A stretch of 42,229 nt of DNA, from the IMG/VR virus record IMGVR_UViG_3300032093_000278, positions 1-42,229 of that record; one strand, 5' to 3'. Of this stretch, positions 28,769-36,631 are shown piece by piece. The notes beneath the pieces are model-generated. The model did not search any database. It saw only the letters and a list, made by a program, of their open reading frames with translations, and was not told the origin of the DNA. The stretch's first letter is position 1. Every line of letters starts with the position of its first letter. Source of the stretch: a virus. A program made the position numbers and the translations under genes.

Positions 28769-29376
28769 TCAGGCCATGCCGTTGTGCTGCGGTGGGCGGT
28801 GGTTTCGGATCACGCCGAGGCGGCGCACCAGCCCATCGACATCGCACACGCCGAGCAGCGCCACGACGACATCGAGCCCGGCCCACTCGATGCCGCCCTG
28901 GCCGTTGGCCAGCAGCCTCCAGGCCGCGAATGCAATGAACTCATCTTGGTTGGCTTGCGCGGTTTCGCCCCTGATCTGGACACCGGGCGCGGCGGCATCC
29001 AGCAGGGCCGTCAGTTTTTTGCGGCTTCCTCGGTGCGCTTGAGGTGCGCTGAGATTTGCTCGGCGATGGCTTCTGCGATCTTGCGGACCATCGCCACGTG
29101 ATCGCGCACCCACGCGGCCCAGAGTTCGGGGTCGAACGGCACCGAGTCACTCGCGCCAATGGCCGGGCCGAGAAGATCGGCCTCGGTGAAGCCGCGCCAG
29201 TCCTCCACGTACTCGCACACGTGGTCGACCGTGACGCCGGCCGTGAAGCGGTGCAGCTCCGCCTCCAGCGGGCGCCGAAAGCACACCTCTTGCGCCGGGT
29301 TCTCGCCGACAGCCGGCCGCAGCTCCACCCAGTGGCGGCGCTGCTCGCGGAGCTGCTTGAGCACCAGACTGGTCAC
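28769..29376 (-). CDS. Tail assembly chaperone, long frameshifted product
   Basis: The short frame (29376-29011) ends 29011 with a TGA just after the slippery heptamer A-AAA-AAC. A -1 shift continues into a second frame (LTALLDAAAPGVQ to the stop at 28769) of about 80 residues. This matches the gpG/gpGT system of lambda, in which the long product helps tail-tube protein assemble on the tape measure. The position between tail tube and tape measure genes is the standard one. Confidence 0.8.
29011..29376 (-). CDS. Tail assembly chaperone, short product
   Basis: The protein has 121 residues. The GTG start at 29376 overlaps the tail tube stop (GTGA). It begins VTSLVLKQLREQRRHWVELR, has FRRPLEAELHRF and ends LKRTEEAAKN at the slippery site. 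It corresponds to gpG. It is made in most translation rounds, with the long form from frameshifting. Confidence 0.8.
   Translation of the reverse strand: MTSLVLKQLREQRRHWVELRPAVGENPAQEVCFRRPLEAELHRFTAGVTVDHVCEYVEDWRGFTEADLLGPAIGASDSVPFDPELWAAWVRDHVAMVRKIAEAIAEQISAHLKRTEEAAKN
29014..29020 (-). promoter_or_regulatory. -1 frameshift slippery site A-AAA-AAC
   Basis: On the minus strand the heptamer AAAAAAC sits in the correct phase of the upstream frame (GCA AAA AAC TGA), directly before its stop. The -1 frame opens into the second chaperone part. Confidence 0.85.
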
Positions 29377-30023
29377 GCGGCACCTTCGATGATGAAGCCC
29401 TTGACCGTGACGCTGATGCTGCCGGTTCCGGCCTGGCCCTGCTGCACGTCGCGGCCGGGCTTGCTGGGCTCGCCGCGGAAGATGGCCACGTCGCCGTTGG
29501 ACCAGGTGACGCGGAACACCAGCAGCGTGCTGTTTCGCGCGGCGCGCCGCACGAGCTGCAGCGCCTGGCTGGCCAGACTCTCGGCCAGCAGGTTGATCGT
29601 CACCGTCTCGGCTGCCAGCAGGCCATTGCGCTCCTGCCGGATGTTGTCGATCAGCCGCGTGACGTTGAGCTTTTCGCCCTCGCCGCCGCCCTCGGCGATG
29701 CTGGTGGCCGATGCCAGGGTGGCCCAGGCGGTGATGGGGATGTAGTTGCCGCCGGTGTAGGCCGGGAACAGCGTGGTGTCGATGTCCTCGAGCGAGAAGG
29801 TGTTGGTCGCGGGCGAGAGCACGCGCACGGCTTGGCCGTCCAGGTTGACCATGCCGGTCACCTGGGTCATGTAGCCCACCGACTTGGCCGTCAGGCCGTG
29901 CGCGGTGGCCGTGGCAACGCCAGGATTGGCCTGGGTGACGCCCGAAACCGTGATGGCCGAGCCTTCCGTGAGACCGACCTCGACGCGAACGCCGCGGCCA
30001 ATGATGAGATCGCCTGCTGCCAT
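29373..30023 (-). CDS. Major tail (tube) protein
   Basis: The protein has 216 residues, start ATG 30023 after AAAGGAG. Motifs include DLIIGRGVRVEVGLTEGSAI at the N-terminus, LAAETVTINLLAESLASQALQ in the middle and GSISVTVKGFIIEG at the end. This is a typical siphovirus tail-tube protein, with a beta-sandwich and a central helix. It is followed by the frameshifted chaperone. A terminator lies upstream, so this may be the start of a separate, strongly expressed unit. Confidence 0.85.
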   Translation of the reverse strand: MAAGDLIIGRGVRVEVGLTEGSAITVSGVTQANPGVATATAHGLTAKSVGYMTQVTGMVNLDGQAVRVLSPATNTFSLEDIDTTLFPAYTGGNYIPITAWATLASATSIAEGGGEGEKLNVTRLIDNIRQERNGLLAAETVTINLLAESLASQALQLVRRAARNSTLLVFRVTWSNGDVAIFRGEPSKPGRDVQQGQAGTGSISVTVKGFIIEGAA

Positions 30024-30083
30024 TTCTGGCTCCTTTCAGTGCTGAGATGACCGGCCGCGGGGCCGGCAGTTGCCGGAAACAAC

Positions 30084-30106
30084 AAGGCCCGCACGCGGCG
30101 GGCCTT
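30084..30106 (-). terminator. Rho-independent terminator before the tail tube gene
   Basis: A perfect nine-base hairpin (AAGGCCCGC / GCGGGCCTT, loop of five) is followed on the minus strand by TTGTTGTTT. It lies between the connector gene ending at 30131 and the tail tube gene. Confidence 0.85.
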
Positions 30107-30130
30107 GGACGTGACGGGTGGCGTGTGGAC

Positions 30131-30493
30131 TCAGGCCCACCACTCCACCGTGAGCTGCTCGCCGTCGAGACCAGCCTCGGAATCGAACGCAGTGGTGCGG
30201 TCGGTGACCGCCACCCCACGAGCGACAGGCGCCGTCGCCAGCGCCGCGGCGACCTGATCCGCCACCTGCGTGGCTTGCGTTGCGGTGCGCGCCCAGCACT
30301 GGATCGAAAGCGTCGCCGCATCGGCGATCACCTGGCCCAGCAGGTTGAGCGTGTAGTCGTGCCGCGCCGACAAGACGACGAACGGCGGCTCGTCGTCGGC
30401 CAGCGTTGCGTTCTGCGCGATGCGGTCGGCCACCAAAGCGGCCAGGCCAGCGTGCGCCCGCAGCAGGGCGATGCAGTCCGACTCGGCGCTCAT
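30131..30493 (-). CDS. Tail completion protein (DUF3168 type)
   Basis: The protein has 120 residues: DCIALLRAHAGLAALVADRIAQN, then PPFVVLSARHDYTLNLLG and a long helix, ending DGEQLTVEWWA. The pattern matches DUF3168 (lambda gpU-like tail terminator), which caps the tail tube and joins it to the head. It overlaps its neighbour by four bases. Length is normal. Confidence 0.8.
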   Translation of the reverse strand: MSAESDCIALLRAHAGLAALVADRIAQNATLADDEPPFVVLSARHDYTLNLLGQVIADAATLSIQCWARTATQATQVADQVAAALATAPVARGVAVTDRTTAFDSEAGLDGEQLTVEWWA

Positions 30494-30981
30494 GGCGTGA
30501 TGTCCGGCGCCGGAGCGCGCGGCCGGTTCAGCTTGGCGATCGCCGGGCCGATCTTGGCCTTGAAGATCTCCAGCGCTTGAGCCAGGCGCTGTGCGGCGGG
30601 CTGCAGGAACGGGCGCGGAGCGGCGCTGGACGTGCCGAACTCGACGAAGCGCCAGTAGAAGGGATCTCTCGGCGACCTAGCACCGCGCGCGGCCTTTGGG
30701 GCCGGGCGGACGTTCACGAACACGCCCACGTCGCCCTTGCGCCGCGCGATCTTGCTGGTGCGCACGGAGATTGCGCTGCGCAGAGTACCCGGCGCACGCA
30801 CGCCGCGCCGCACGGCGGAGTCGGTGGCAGAAATCACTGGCGCGAGCCGACGTGCGTCGTTGCGCACCACGCGAGCGCCGGCGGCCAGCGCGTTGCGCAG
30901 GGCCTTCTTGCGCAACTTGGCCGGGATCTCCGACAGCGCCTGCTTCAGGTCGGGCAGGCCGCGAATGGTCGCGCTGATCAT
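30490..30981 (-). CDS. Tail completion/head-tail joining protein (HK97 gp10 type)
   Basis: The protein has 163 residues from ATG 30981, overlapping the upstream stop (ATGA). Residues MISATIRGLPDLKQALSEIP, then LRNALAAGARVVRNDARRLAP and DPFYWRFVEFGTS...ARPFLQPA are the HK97-gp10 family signature. It builds the head-tail interface. It includes a basic segment (SVRTSKIARRKGD) in the middle. Confidence 0.85.
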   Translation of the reverse strand: MISATIRGLPDLKQALSEIPAKLRKKALRNALAAGARVVRNDARRLAPVISATDSAVRRGVRAPGTLRSAISVRTSKIARRKGDVGVFVNVRPAPKAARGARSPRDPFYWRFVEFGTSSAAPRPFLQPAAQRLAQALEIFKAKIGPAIAKLNRPRAPAPDITP

Positions 30982-31307
30982 CGTGCGTCTCCGGTGCCGC
31001 TGGAGCACATCAGCTCGAGTACCTCTCGCTGGCCGCGGACGTCGATCGGAGGGCCCTGCACCTCGTAGGCCTCGCCGCGCCACAGCACTCGCCACGAAGC
31101 CTGCACGTCGGTGCGGAAGCGGATGGTGAACTTGGCCACCAGCGATGCCTGCATCTGACCGGCCGCGAAGTAGTCACGACCGCGCAGAGGCTCTGCTGCG
31201 GCAAAGACCGTTTCGACATCCAGCCAGGTCTCCAGCGCCTGGCCGCGGTCGTCGCGGCCGACGGTTCGACGCTGCAGGGTGATCTGCTCGCGAAGGCGTG
31301 ACGTCAT
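30978..31307 (-). CDS. Head-tail adaptor (stopper) protein
   Basis: The protein has 109 residues. The start ATG 31307 overlaps the upstream stop (TGATG); an ATG at 31313 is possible but less well linked. Motifs LREQITLQRRTVGRDDRGQ, ETVFAAAEPLRGRDYF and FRTDVQASWRVLWRGEAYEVQ match the phage head-tail joining family (SPP1 gp16-like stopper). It seals the portal after packaging and docks the tail. Confidence 0.85.
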   Translation of the reverse strand: MTSRLREQITLQRRTVGRDDRGQALETWLDVETVFAAAEPLRGRDYFAAGQMQASLVAKFTIRFRTDVQASWRVLWRGEAYEVQGPPIDVRGQREVLELMCSSGTGDAR

Positions 31308-31876
31308 CAGCACCAGAGTCGCTCCCCGTCCAGCAGCCGCTCGTGGAGCGGATTGGCCTGCAGGCGACCGTCAAGCAGCGCGCCCGGCTCGTCGATCCAG
31401 GCCGCCACGCACGCCAGAACGAAGGTGCGCACGCTGGTGGGCATGGGGCTGGCGGCCAGAACGCTGACGTCGATGCGCACGCGCGGCCCCCACTCTTCGC
31501 CCGCAAGCTCCGGCCAGTTCTGGCCGGGCACGAGCTGGATGCGGGTCAGCCGGTCCAACGCGGCAGCCTTGTACGCGGACGCGCTGAGCGTCGTCCAGTC
31601 CGCTGGCGCGGCGGCTGACCGGTAGCTGATCACCACCGTTTCGGGCTGCCAGCACGGCAGCTCGATGACCGATGTTTCCGGCCACTCGGTGAACTCCGCG
31701 CGCCGCGTCTGAGCCCGGTACCACCGACCGGTGATCTGTTCCGCCTGCTCCCGCGCAGCCGAAATGGCGATGTCGATCTCTCCGTCCAGAGCGGTGTCGA
31801 CAATGCGGCAGCGCAGTCGTGCTTCGACCGCGGTGACCGGCTCCGGGCTGGTGGTCGGGTAGGACAGAAGGCGCAT
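31307..31876 (-). CDS. Head-tail connector (gp6-like adaptor)
   Basis: The protein has 189 residues. It starts with a helix pair around IDIAISAAREQAEQITGRWYRAQ, then beta strands and a late helix (VRTFVLACVAAWIDEPG), as in phage gp6-type adaptors that bind the portal ring. It is followed by adaptor genes in the standard order. It is longer than the usual 100-110 residues because of a middle segment. Confidence 0.75.
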   Translation of the reverse strand: MRLLSYPTTSPEPVTAVEARLRCRIVDTALDGEIDIAISAAREQAEQITGRWYRAQTRRAEFTEWPETSVIELPCWQPETVVISYRSAAAPADWTTLSASAYKAAALDRLTRIQLVPGQNWPELAGEEWGPRVRIDVSVLAASPMPTSVRTFVLACVAAWIDEPGALLDGRLQANPLHERLLDGERLWC

Positions 31877-31898
31877 CGGATAGGACCTGGTGTTCTGG

Positions 31899-33953
31899 CT
31901 ACATCAGCAGCACGATGGCGTTGTCCATCAGCGGAGGCAGCGTGATCTCGACCCAGCCCGGCTCACGGTCCATGCGCACGGGTCGCCCACCGACTTGGCC
32001 AGGCTCGAACCACTGCGCCGAGCTGACGTTGCCCAGCACATCCATGCGCACGCGCAGGCGCAGCGCTGACTGCCGCGCGTTGACCTGGGCGCCGGTGTAC
32101 GAGGGCGCGGTGCCATACGTGCAGTTGTTGGTGTTGACCAGGTGCACGGCGACGCGGCCATCCGGGTGCGCGCGAAGGGTGGCCAGCGTGGGCCGGGTCG
32201 CGTCGGTCGCGCCGTTGACGATGACGGTGCGCAGGGGATCCAGGTTCGTGCCCGTGAGCCAGGCACGCGCCTGCACGTTGGATCCGGTCGGGATTGCCGC
32301 GCCGCTGTCGGTGAAGGTGGCGTCGGGCTCGGTCTTGACGACCAGATCCATGTCGGCCAGCGGGTACTGGCTCAACGTCCGAGTCGCGTCCAGACCCTCG
32401 CCCACCAGCGCCATCATCCACGGCAGATGCCGAGTCATCAGTGGCGTGATGATGTCGCGGCTGTAGCGCTTGAGCCGGTTGATGTCCCAGCCGGGCCCCA
32501 CGTCCACCTCATAGGCACCCGCCCAGCAGTTGGTGGCGCTGCTGGCACTGTTGCTCACCGAGTTCGAATACCGCTCGTCGAGGTCAGGCACCGCCAGCGC
32601 AATCTGCGGCGGCACGTCGAAGCCGTCGAGCAGCTGGCTGCGGTGGATGCCGATCCAGTCGAACAGCGGCGCAAAGTCCGCAGGATCTGCGGTCCACTGC
32701 CAGCGGTTGCCTCCCTGCCAGCCGGTGAGGAAGTTGGTGATGTAGTCGAACACCTGCACGGGAACCGTGGGCATGCACCCGTTGGCCAGGGCCCAGGCGC
32801 AGGTGGCCCGGTAGTTGGCCGCGACGGTGACCGGCTCGGTGTAGGTGCTTGCGATCGGCGGAAAGTCGTCGAATGTCGGCGGCACCACGGCAAAGGTGCT
32901 GAACCGGTCGCCCTGGGTGTTGGGCGGGACGGCGCGGATGTAGGGATAAGGCGCCAACGTGGCACGCGCTCCGAACGCCCTGACACTGGCGCAGGCCAGC
33001 TGCACGCGCGCGAACCATGTCAACAGCCGCGTGGTGTCCGCCAGGTCGTGCCCCGACTGGTAGCCGGCCACCGGCTCGGTGTCGGCAGGGTTGAGCTCCA
33101 CGATCAGGTTGTCGAAACCCGCCGCCCCCACCGCCATGTTGCACAGCGCGGCCCACGAGCTGGGGATGGCGGCGAAGCCGTTGTAGCTGCTCTCGATTCC
33201 GGCGGCGCGGTGCATCGGCCGCACTCGCTCGAGCGCATGCGTCATGCAGTACCGCAGCATGTGCCGGCGCCAGGCCTGGTCATGGACCGGGTGGTTGGCG
33301 CGGGTCTGCGAAACGCTGGCGGCGATGTACGCAGCGTCATTGGCGTAAGCGGCGCGCAGAAGCGCACCATAGCTCGGCACCTGGAACGAGCGTTCCACGT
33401 CGCTGCCGAACCCGCCGCCGTAGAACCAGAGCGTCGCGCAGGTGGTGAAGTCGTCATAGTGGACGCTGTTGCCCTGCGTCAGCCAGTAGGCGGTGCCGCG
33501 CTGGCTCTCGGTCAGGGCCGGGTCCACGGAGCTCAGCTGCCGATTTCGGTCGGCGTCCGAGCCGTAGTCGGCATACCCGAACACGTCCAGAGCCGGGATG
33601 CAGTTGGCCCCGTACAGGGTCTTGACGCCGAACGCCGGGTTGAGCGCCAGAGTCGCCGGCGACACCAGCCCGCCGACCACGCCACCGACCACGCGAAGGT
33701 TGCGCAGCGTCGTGCGCTGCTCAGCCATGTGGGCGGTGTCGAACTGCCACTGGCTGCGCGTCATGAAGGGGTAGAGCCGAGGAATGTCCCAGTCACCGGT
33801 GTAGGTGGCCGCCAGGCGCGGGCCGCCCTTGTAGACCCAGGAGCTGTAACCCGCCTCGGTGACACGGGCGAACGGCTGGTAGATCTGCTGGTCGTGCAGC
33901 AGCCCGCCGCGAGCAGCCGGGACCATCAACCGAATGGCTTGGCGGGCGATCAT
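31899..33953 (-). CDS. Large virion-region protein of unknown function, glycosidase-like
   Basis: The protein has 684 residues from ATG 33953, overlapping the upstream stop (ATGA). The middle (about 200-540) alternates beta strands and helices with many aromatic residues (FDNLIVELNPADTEPVAGY, FDWIGIHRSQLLDGFDVPP), which suggests a TIM-barrel, glycosidase-like fold; the last 150 residues (PDATFTDSGAAIPTG, VAVHLVN) look like beta sandwiches. I cannot assign a family or catalytic residues. It lies in the head gene block, between the capsid and the connectors, which is unusual for a protein of this size and kind. Confidence 0.6.
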   Translation of the reverse strand: MIARQAIRLMVPAARGGLLHDQQIYQPFARVTEAGYSSWVYKGGPRLAATYTGDWDIPRLYPFMTRSQWQFDTAHMAEQRTTLRNLRVVGGVVGGLVSPATLALNPAFGVKTLYGANCIPALDVFGYADYGSDADRNRQLSSVDPALTESQRGTAYWLTQGNSVHYDDFTTCATLWFYGGGFGSDVERSFQVPSYGALLRAAYANDAAYIAASVSQTRANHPVHDQAWRRHMLRYCMTHALERVRPMHRAAGIESSYNGFAAIPSSWAALCNMAVGAAGFDNLIVELNPADTEPVAGYQSGHDLADTTRLLTWFARVQLACASVRAFGARATLAPYPYIRAVPPNTQGDRFSTFAVVPPTFDDFPPIASTYTEPVTVAANYRATCAWALANGCMPTVPVQVFDYITNFLTGWQGGNRWQWTADPADFAPLFDWIGIHRSQLLDGFDVPPQIALAVPDLDERYSNSVSNSASSATNCWAGAYEVDVGPGWDINRLKRYSRDIITPLMTRHLPWMMALVGEGLDATRTLSQYPLADMDLVVKTEPDATFTDSGAAIPTGSNVQARAWLTGTNLDPLRTVIVNGATDATRPTLATLRAHPDGRVAVHLVNTNNCTYGTAPSYTGAQVNARQSALRLRVRMDVLGNVSSAQWFEPGQVGGRPVRMDREPGWVEITLPPLMDNAIVLLM

Positions 33954-35269
33954 GCGCGCGGGCTCTCCGTGCTCCAGGCGACGCCGGTGCCGACCGAAAG
34001 GTTGGCGGAGATCGCGCCCTCGCTTGGCGCCAGGGTCGTGCCGAAGCCATTGCGGAATCTCCAGCGGACGTCGGCCACGGGGCTGGCCCCGCGGAAGTCG
34101 GCCGCCCAGTCGTCTCGCGTGAACGGCCGGCGCCACATCGCGACGTCAGCCACGCGGCCGAACCACTGACTGTTGGCTCCGTTGCCGGCACCCGCGCCGA
34201 TGCGGAAGTCGGCCACCGTGCTGCCGGCGTACCAGTTGGCTGCGACGTGGGCCACGTTCACGTCGCGCGTCTGGATCACGCGATCGAGAGCGGTTTCGAT
34301 CACGCCGTTAATCACGTCGACGGAGACGCCCAGGCGCATCCACTGGCCGACGCTTGAAACTCGCGGCCGGGCGATCTGGTTGGTCACGGCGCTGCTGACG
34401 CTGGCGCGCACGTTGGACCATTGGAAGTTGCCAACGCCGGCCGCGTCGGCGATCGCGCGCAGCAAGGTTGTGCCGTTCGAAAGCGCCACCGGGTAGCGGC
34501 TCCCGTCGTTGCCGGGGTGGGGCTTGATCCACATCGCCAGCGTGATGCCGGAGCCGCCGTAGATGCCAGCCAGCGCCGTCAGGCCGCCAGCGTTGGGCGT
34601 CAGCGTGCCGTTGGTCGTGCCGTCCAGCACCATGCTGCCGCTGTCGATCGCGACCAGCGCCGGCATCTTCGGCACATCTGGGGTCCAGCTCGTGTTGACG
34701 CCCATGGTGTGCGCAGTGCCCGCCAGGCTGCCGCTGTTGGCCAGGGCCGTGCCCAGGCCTTCGAGCATCCGGAGGTTGACGTCCGCGGACGGCTGCACGT
34801 TGTCGTAGTGGAACCGGCGCACCTGGTCCTGGGTGAAGCAGACGCCCGCCGTGGCGATGAACTGCGACAGCGCGCCACCGCTCGCCATGGTGGTGGTGGC
34901 GTTCCCACCGGTGAAGGCCACGCCCGGGCTGCTGGTGACGCCGACGATCTCGCCGTCCTGGTACAGCGTGGTGACGGTTCCGTCGAAGGTCAGCGCCGCA
35001 GTCCACCAGTCGCCGAGCGGCAGCGGAACGGCAGAGTTCAGGAGGCCCGTCACCGACAGCAGGTTGCCCGACGTGATGCCGAAGCTGCCGCCGGCGCTGT
35101 AGATCGTGCTCGAGACGCCTGGCGGCGAGAAGCCCCACACCATCAGGCTGTACGGCGCCGAGGTCGGCAGCGCAGGCATCCCCGTGTGCGAGACGCTTCC
35201 GCCACTGAAGCGGACGCTGCTGTAGAGGTCCGCCGCCAGGTGGCGGAAGCTGCCGTAGCCGCGAAGCAC
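33950..35269 (-). CDS. Protein with two concanavalin-A-like (LamG) domains
   Basis: The protein has 439 residues. A GTG start (35269) follows the upstream stop by one base. Two beta-rich modules of about 180 residues are visible: one with SVRFSGGSVSHTGMPALPT and WWTAALTFDGTVTTLYQDGE, one with SGSMVLDGTTNG and ITLAMWIKPHPGNDG. Both patterns fit laminin-G/concanavalin-A-like sugar-binding folds. It is translationally coupled to the glycosidase-like gene. Together they may decorate the head with a sugar-binding layer; this is inferred. Confidence 0.7.
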   Translation of the reverse strand: MLRGYGSFRHLAADLYSSVRFSGGSVSHTGMPALPTSAPYSLMVWGFSPPGVSSTIYSAGGSFGITSGNLLSVTGLLNSAVPLPLGDWWTAALTFDGTVTTLYQDGEIVGVTSSPGVAFTGGNATTTMASGGALSQFIATAGVCFTQDQVRRFHYDNVQPSADVNLRMLEGLGTALANSGSLAGTAHTMGVNTSWTPDVPKMPALVAIDSGSMVLDGTTNGTLTPNAGGLTALAGIYGGSGITLAMWIKPHPGNDGSRYPVALSNGTTLLRAIADAAGVGNFQWSNVRASVSSAVTNQIARPRVSSVGQWMRLGVSVDVINGVIETALDRVIQTRDVNVAHVAANWYAGSTVADFRIGAGAGNGANSQWFGRVADVAMWRRPFTRDDWAADFRGASPVADVRWRFRNGFGTTLAPSEGAISANLSVGTGVAWSTESPRA

Positions 35270-35270
35270 G

Positions 35271-35639
35271 TCAGACCCCCGTCGCCGAGATTTCGGCGCC
35301 CGACGGGAAAGCAGCAGCGCCGCGGACGCGCACGCCGGTGAAGTGCTGCCGGTTGACGACGTGCGTGATGCAGCTGTTCGCGGGGACGTTGAACCGCGGC
35401 GCACTGCCGTCGGACACGGTGCCCGTGCCGGTCGTGGCGTCGGCCAGGAACACCTCGAACGCCGTGGCCGTGGGGTTGCTCATGGTCAGCGAGTGCACGA
35501 AGCACGCGCGGGCCAGCAGCGTGGTGTCCACAGCATTGACTCGACCCAGGTAGAAGAAGGTCTCGCGCACCTGCCGCACGCCGTTGACCGAGTCATCGCC
35601 AGGCCGGATGGTCTGGTCGCGTGTTGGAAGTCCGCTCAT
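35271..35639 (-). CDS. Unknown virion-region protein, 122 residues
   Basis: ATG 35639 abuts the upstream stop. The sequence is beta-rich: TIRPGDDSVNGVRQVRETFFYLG, then FEVFLADATTGTGTVSDGS and an end NRQHFTGVRVRGAAAFPSG. It may be a small head-surface protein. No family is recognised. Same operon as the LamG protein. Confidence 0.6.
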   Translation of the reverse strand: MSGLPTRDQTIRPGDDSVNGVRQVRETFFYLGRVNAVDTTLLARACFVHSLTMSNPTATAFEVFLADATTGTGTVSDGSAPRFNVPANSCITHVVNRQHFTGVRVRGAAAFPSGAEISATGV

Positions 35640-36059
35640 TCAGAGCACCTCGATGGTCAGGGTGGAGGGAAAGTTGAAACGGACTTGGCGCGCGCTGTCC
35701 CCGGGGTATGGCCAGATAACCGCGTCCGTTTGCGTGGCGTAGGCATCCTGGAAGACTGCTGCGGTGACGGTGCCGGCCGAGTCGCGGGCGTCCATCGTCA
35801 GACTGCCAGTGCCCAGCACGCGCACCCGGAACGGCACCGCCGGCCGCATCCAGGCACCACTCGCGGCCATGCCGTTGACATCGGGCGCAGGCCCGTCGCC
35901 TTCCCTGAGCAGCTCCCAGCCGAGCCTGGCCGCCAGCAGGGCGCGCGCGCGCGTGCCGTCTTCGACCTGGCGCGACTCGCCCGGCATCCACACAAGCCCT
36001 GTGCCGGTGAGCGGCGTTTCAGGTCGGGGCTGGAGCCCTGTGTAGCGGATGGTTGGCAT
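35640..36059 (-). CDS. Unknown virion-region protein, 139 residues
   Basis: The start ATG 36059 follows AAGGAAG. The N-terminus (MPTIRYTGLQPRPETPLTGTG) and a beta-rich middle (AVPFRVRVLGTGSLTMDARD) suggest a small all-beta protein. Proteins with this GTGSLTMDARDSAGT-type motif sit near capsid genes in several phages by my recollection. It begins just downstream of a terminator. Confidence 0.6.
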   Translation of the reverse strand: MPTIRYTGLQPRPETPLTGTGLVWMPGESRQVEDGTRARALLAARLGWELLREGDGPAPDVNGMAASGAWMRPAVPFRVRVLGTGSLTMDARDSAGTVTAAVFQDAYATQTDAVIWPYPGDSARQVRFNFPSTLTIEVL

Positions 36060-36099
36060 GACGAATGCTTCCTTGGTGCTGACAGACTGAGACGAAAAA

Positions 36100-36118
36100 G
36101 CCGCCCGGGTGGGGCGGC
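36100..36118 (-). terminator. Rho-independent terminator after the head protein gene
   Basis: GCCGCCC and GGGCGGC form a seven-base hairpin with a five-base loop; on the minus strand it is followed by TTTTTCG. It separates the capsid-decorating gene (ending 36141) from the downstream gene starting 36059. Confidence 0.85.
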
Positions 36119-36140
36119 CCTTGATGTCTCAGCCCAGGGC

Positions 36141-36563
36141 TCAGGCCGGCGGGTTGGCCGTCGGCGCAATCTGCGGGTTGCCGAGCACGCAGACCGCAGA
36201 GACCAGCGCGGCCGAGGCGTTGTTGGCCGGCGTGATCGTCAGCCGCAGGTAACGCTTGACGCCGATGTAGCCCAGCTTGCGGCACTCGTTGTCGTCGTCG
36301 AACTGGAACCCGGCCAGCGCCTCGGTGCCGAGCAGATCTGCGTCGCCGACGGCCGTGTAGCCGGAGCCCGACGCGTCGGACTCTTCCAGCAGCACGGCGA
36401 AGGTGGCGTCCACGTCGGCGATGGAGCCGGTGGCGATCAGGAAAGTGACGGAGCCGAAGCCCTGCCGGTCGACGACGGTGCCGACCTGCGCGGTGTTGTC
36501 CGCCACGCTGACGGGGCTGATGACGCGCTTGACGTCGATGTTGTTCATCAGATCGTTGTTCAC
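36141..36563 (-). CDS. Conserved head-region protein, possible decoration protein
   Basis: The protein has 140 residues. A GTG start (36563) follows AAAGG. The sequence begins MNNDLMNNIDVKRVISPVSV and has FGSVTFLIATGSIADVDATF, LLGTEALAGFQF and KRYLRLTITPANN; this is a well-conserved unknown family next to capsid genes in many phages. An all-beta head-surface role is inferred. It sits alone between the capsid gene and a terminator, so it is probably highly expressed. Confidence 0.75.
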   Translation of the reverse strand: MNNDLMNNIDVKRVISPVSVADNTAQVGTVVDRQGFGSVTFLIATGSIADVDATFAVLLEESDASGSGYTAVGDADLLGTEALAGFQFDDDNECRKLGYIGVKRYLRLTITPANNASAALVSAVCVLGNPQIAPTANPPA

Positions 36564-36601
36564 GGTTGTGACCTTTCAGTTTTGGGTGGGTGTGCCAGCC
36601 A

Positions 36602-36623
36602 GCAGGCGCACGAGGGCGCCTGC
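36602..36623. terminator. Hairpin just after the capsid gene
   Basis: GCAGGCGC and GCGCCTGC pair with a six-base loop, nine bases after the capsid stop on the minus strand. No T-run follows, so it could stabilise mRNA rather than terminate it. Confidence 0.35.
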
Positions 36624-36631
36624 CGTCACGT

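Noticed and set aside
32142-34169. Long plus-strand frame of 675 residues (and similar at 39584-41779, 23413-25053)
   Set aside because: His/Arg/Val-rich shadow frames opposite clear structural genes, common in GC-rich DNA.
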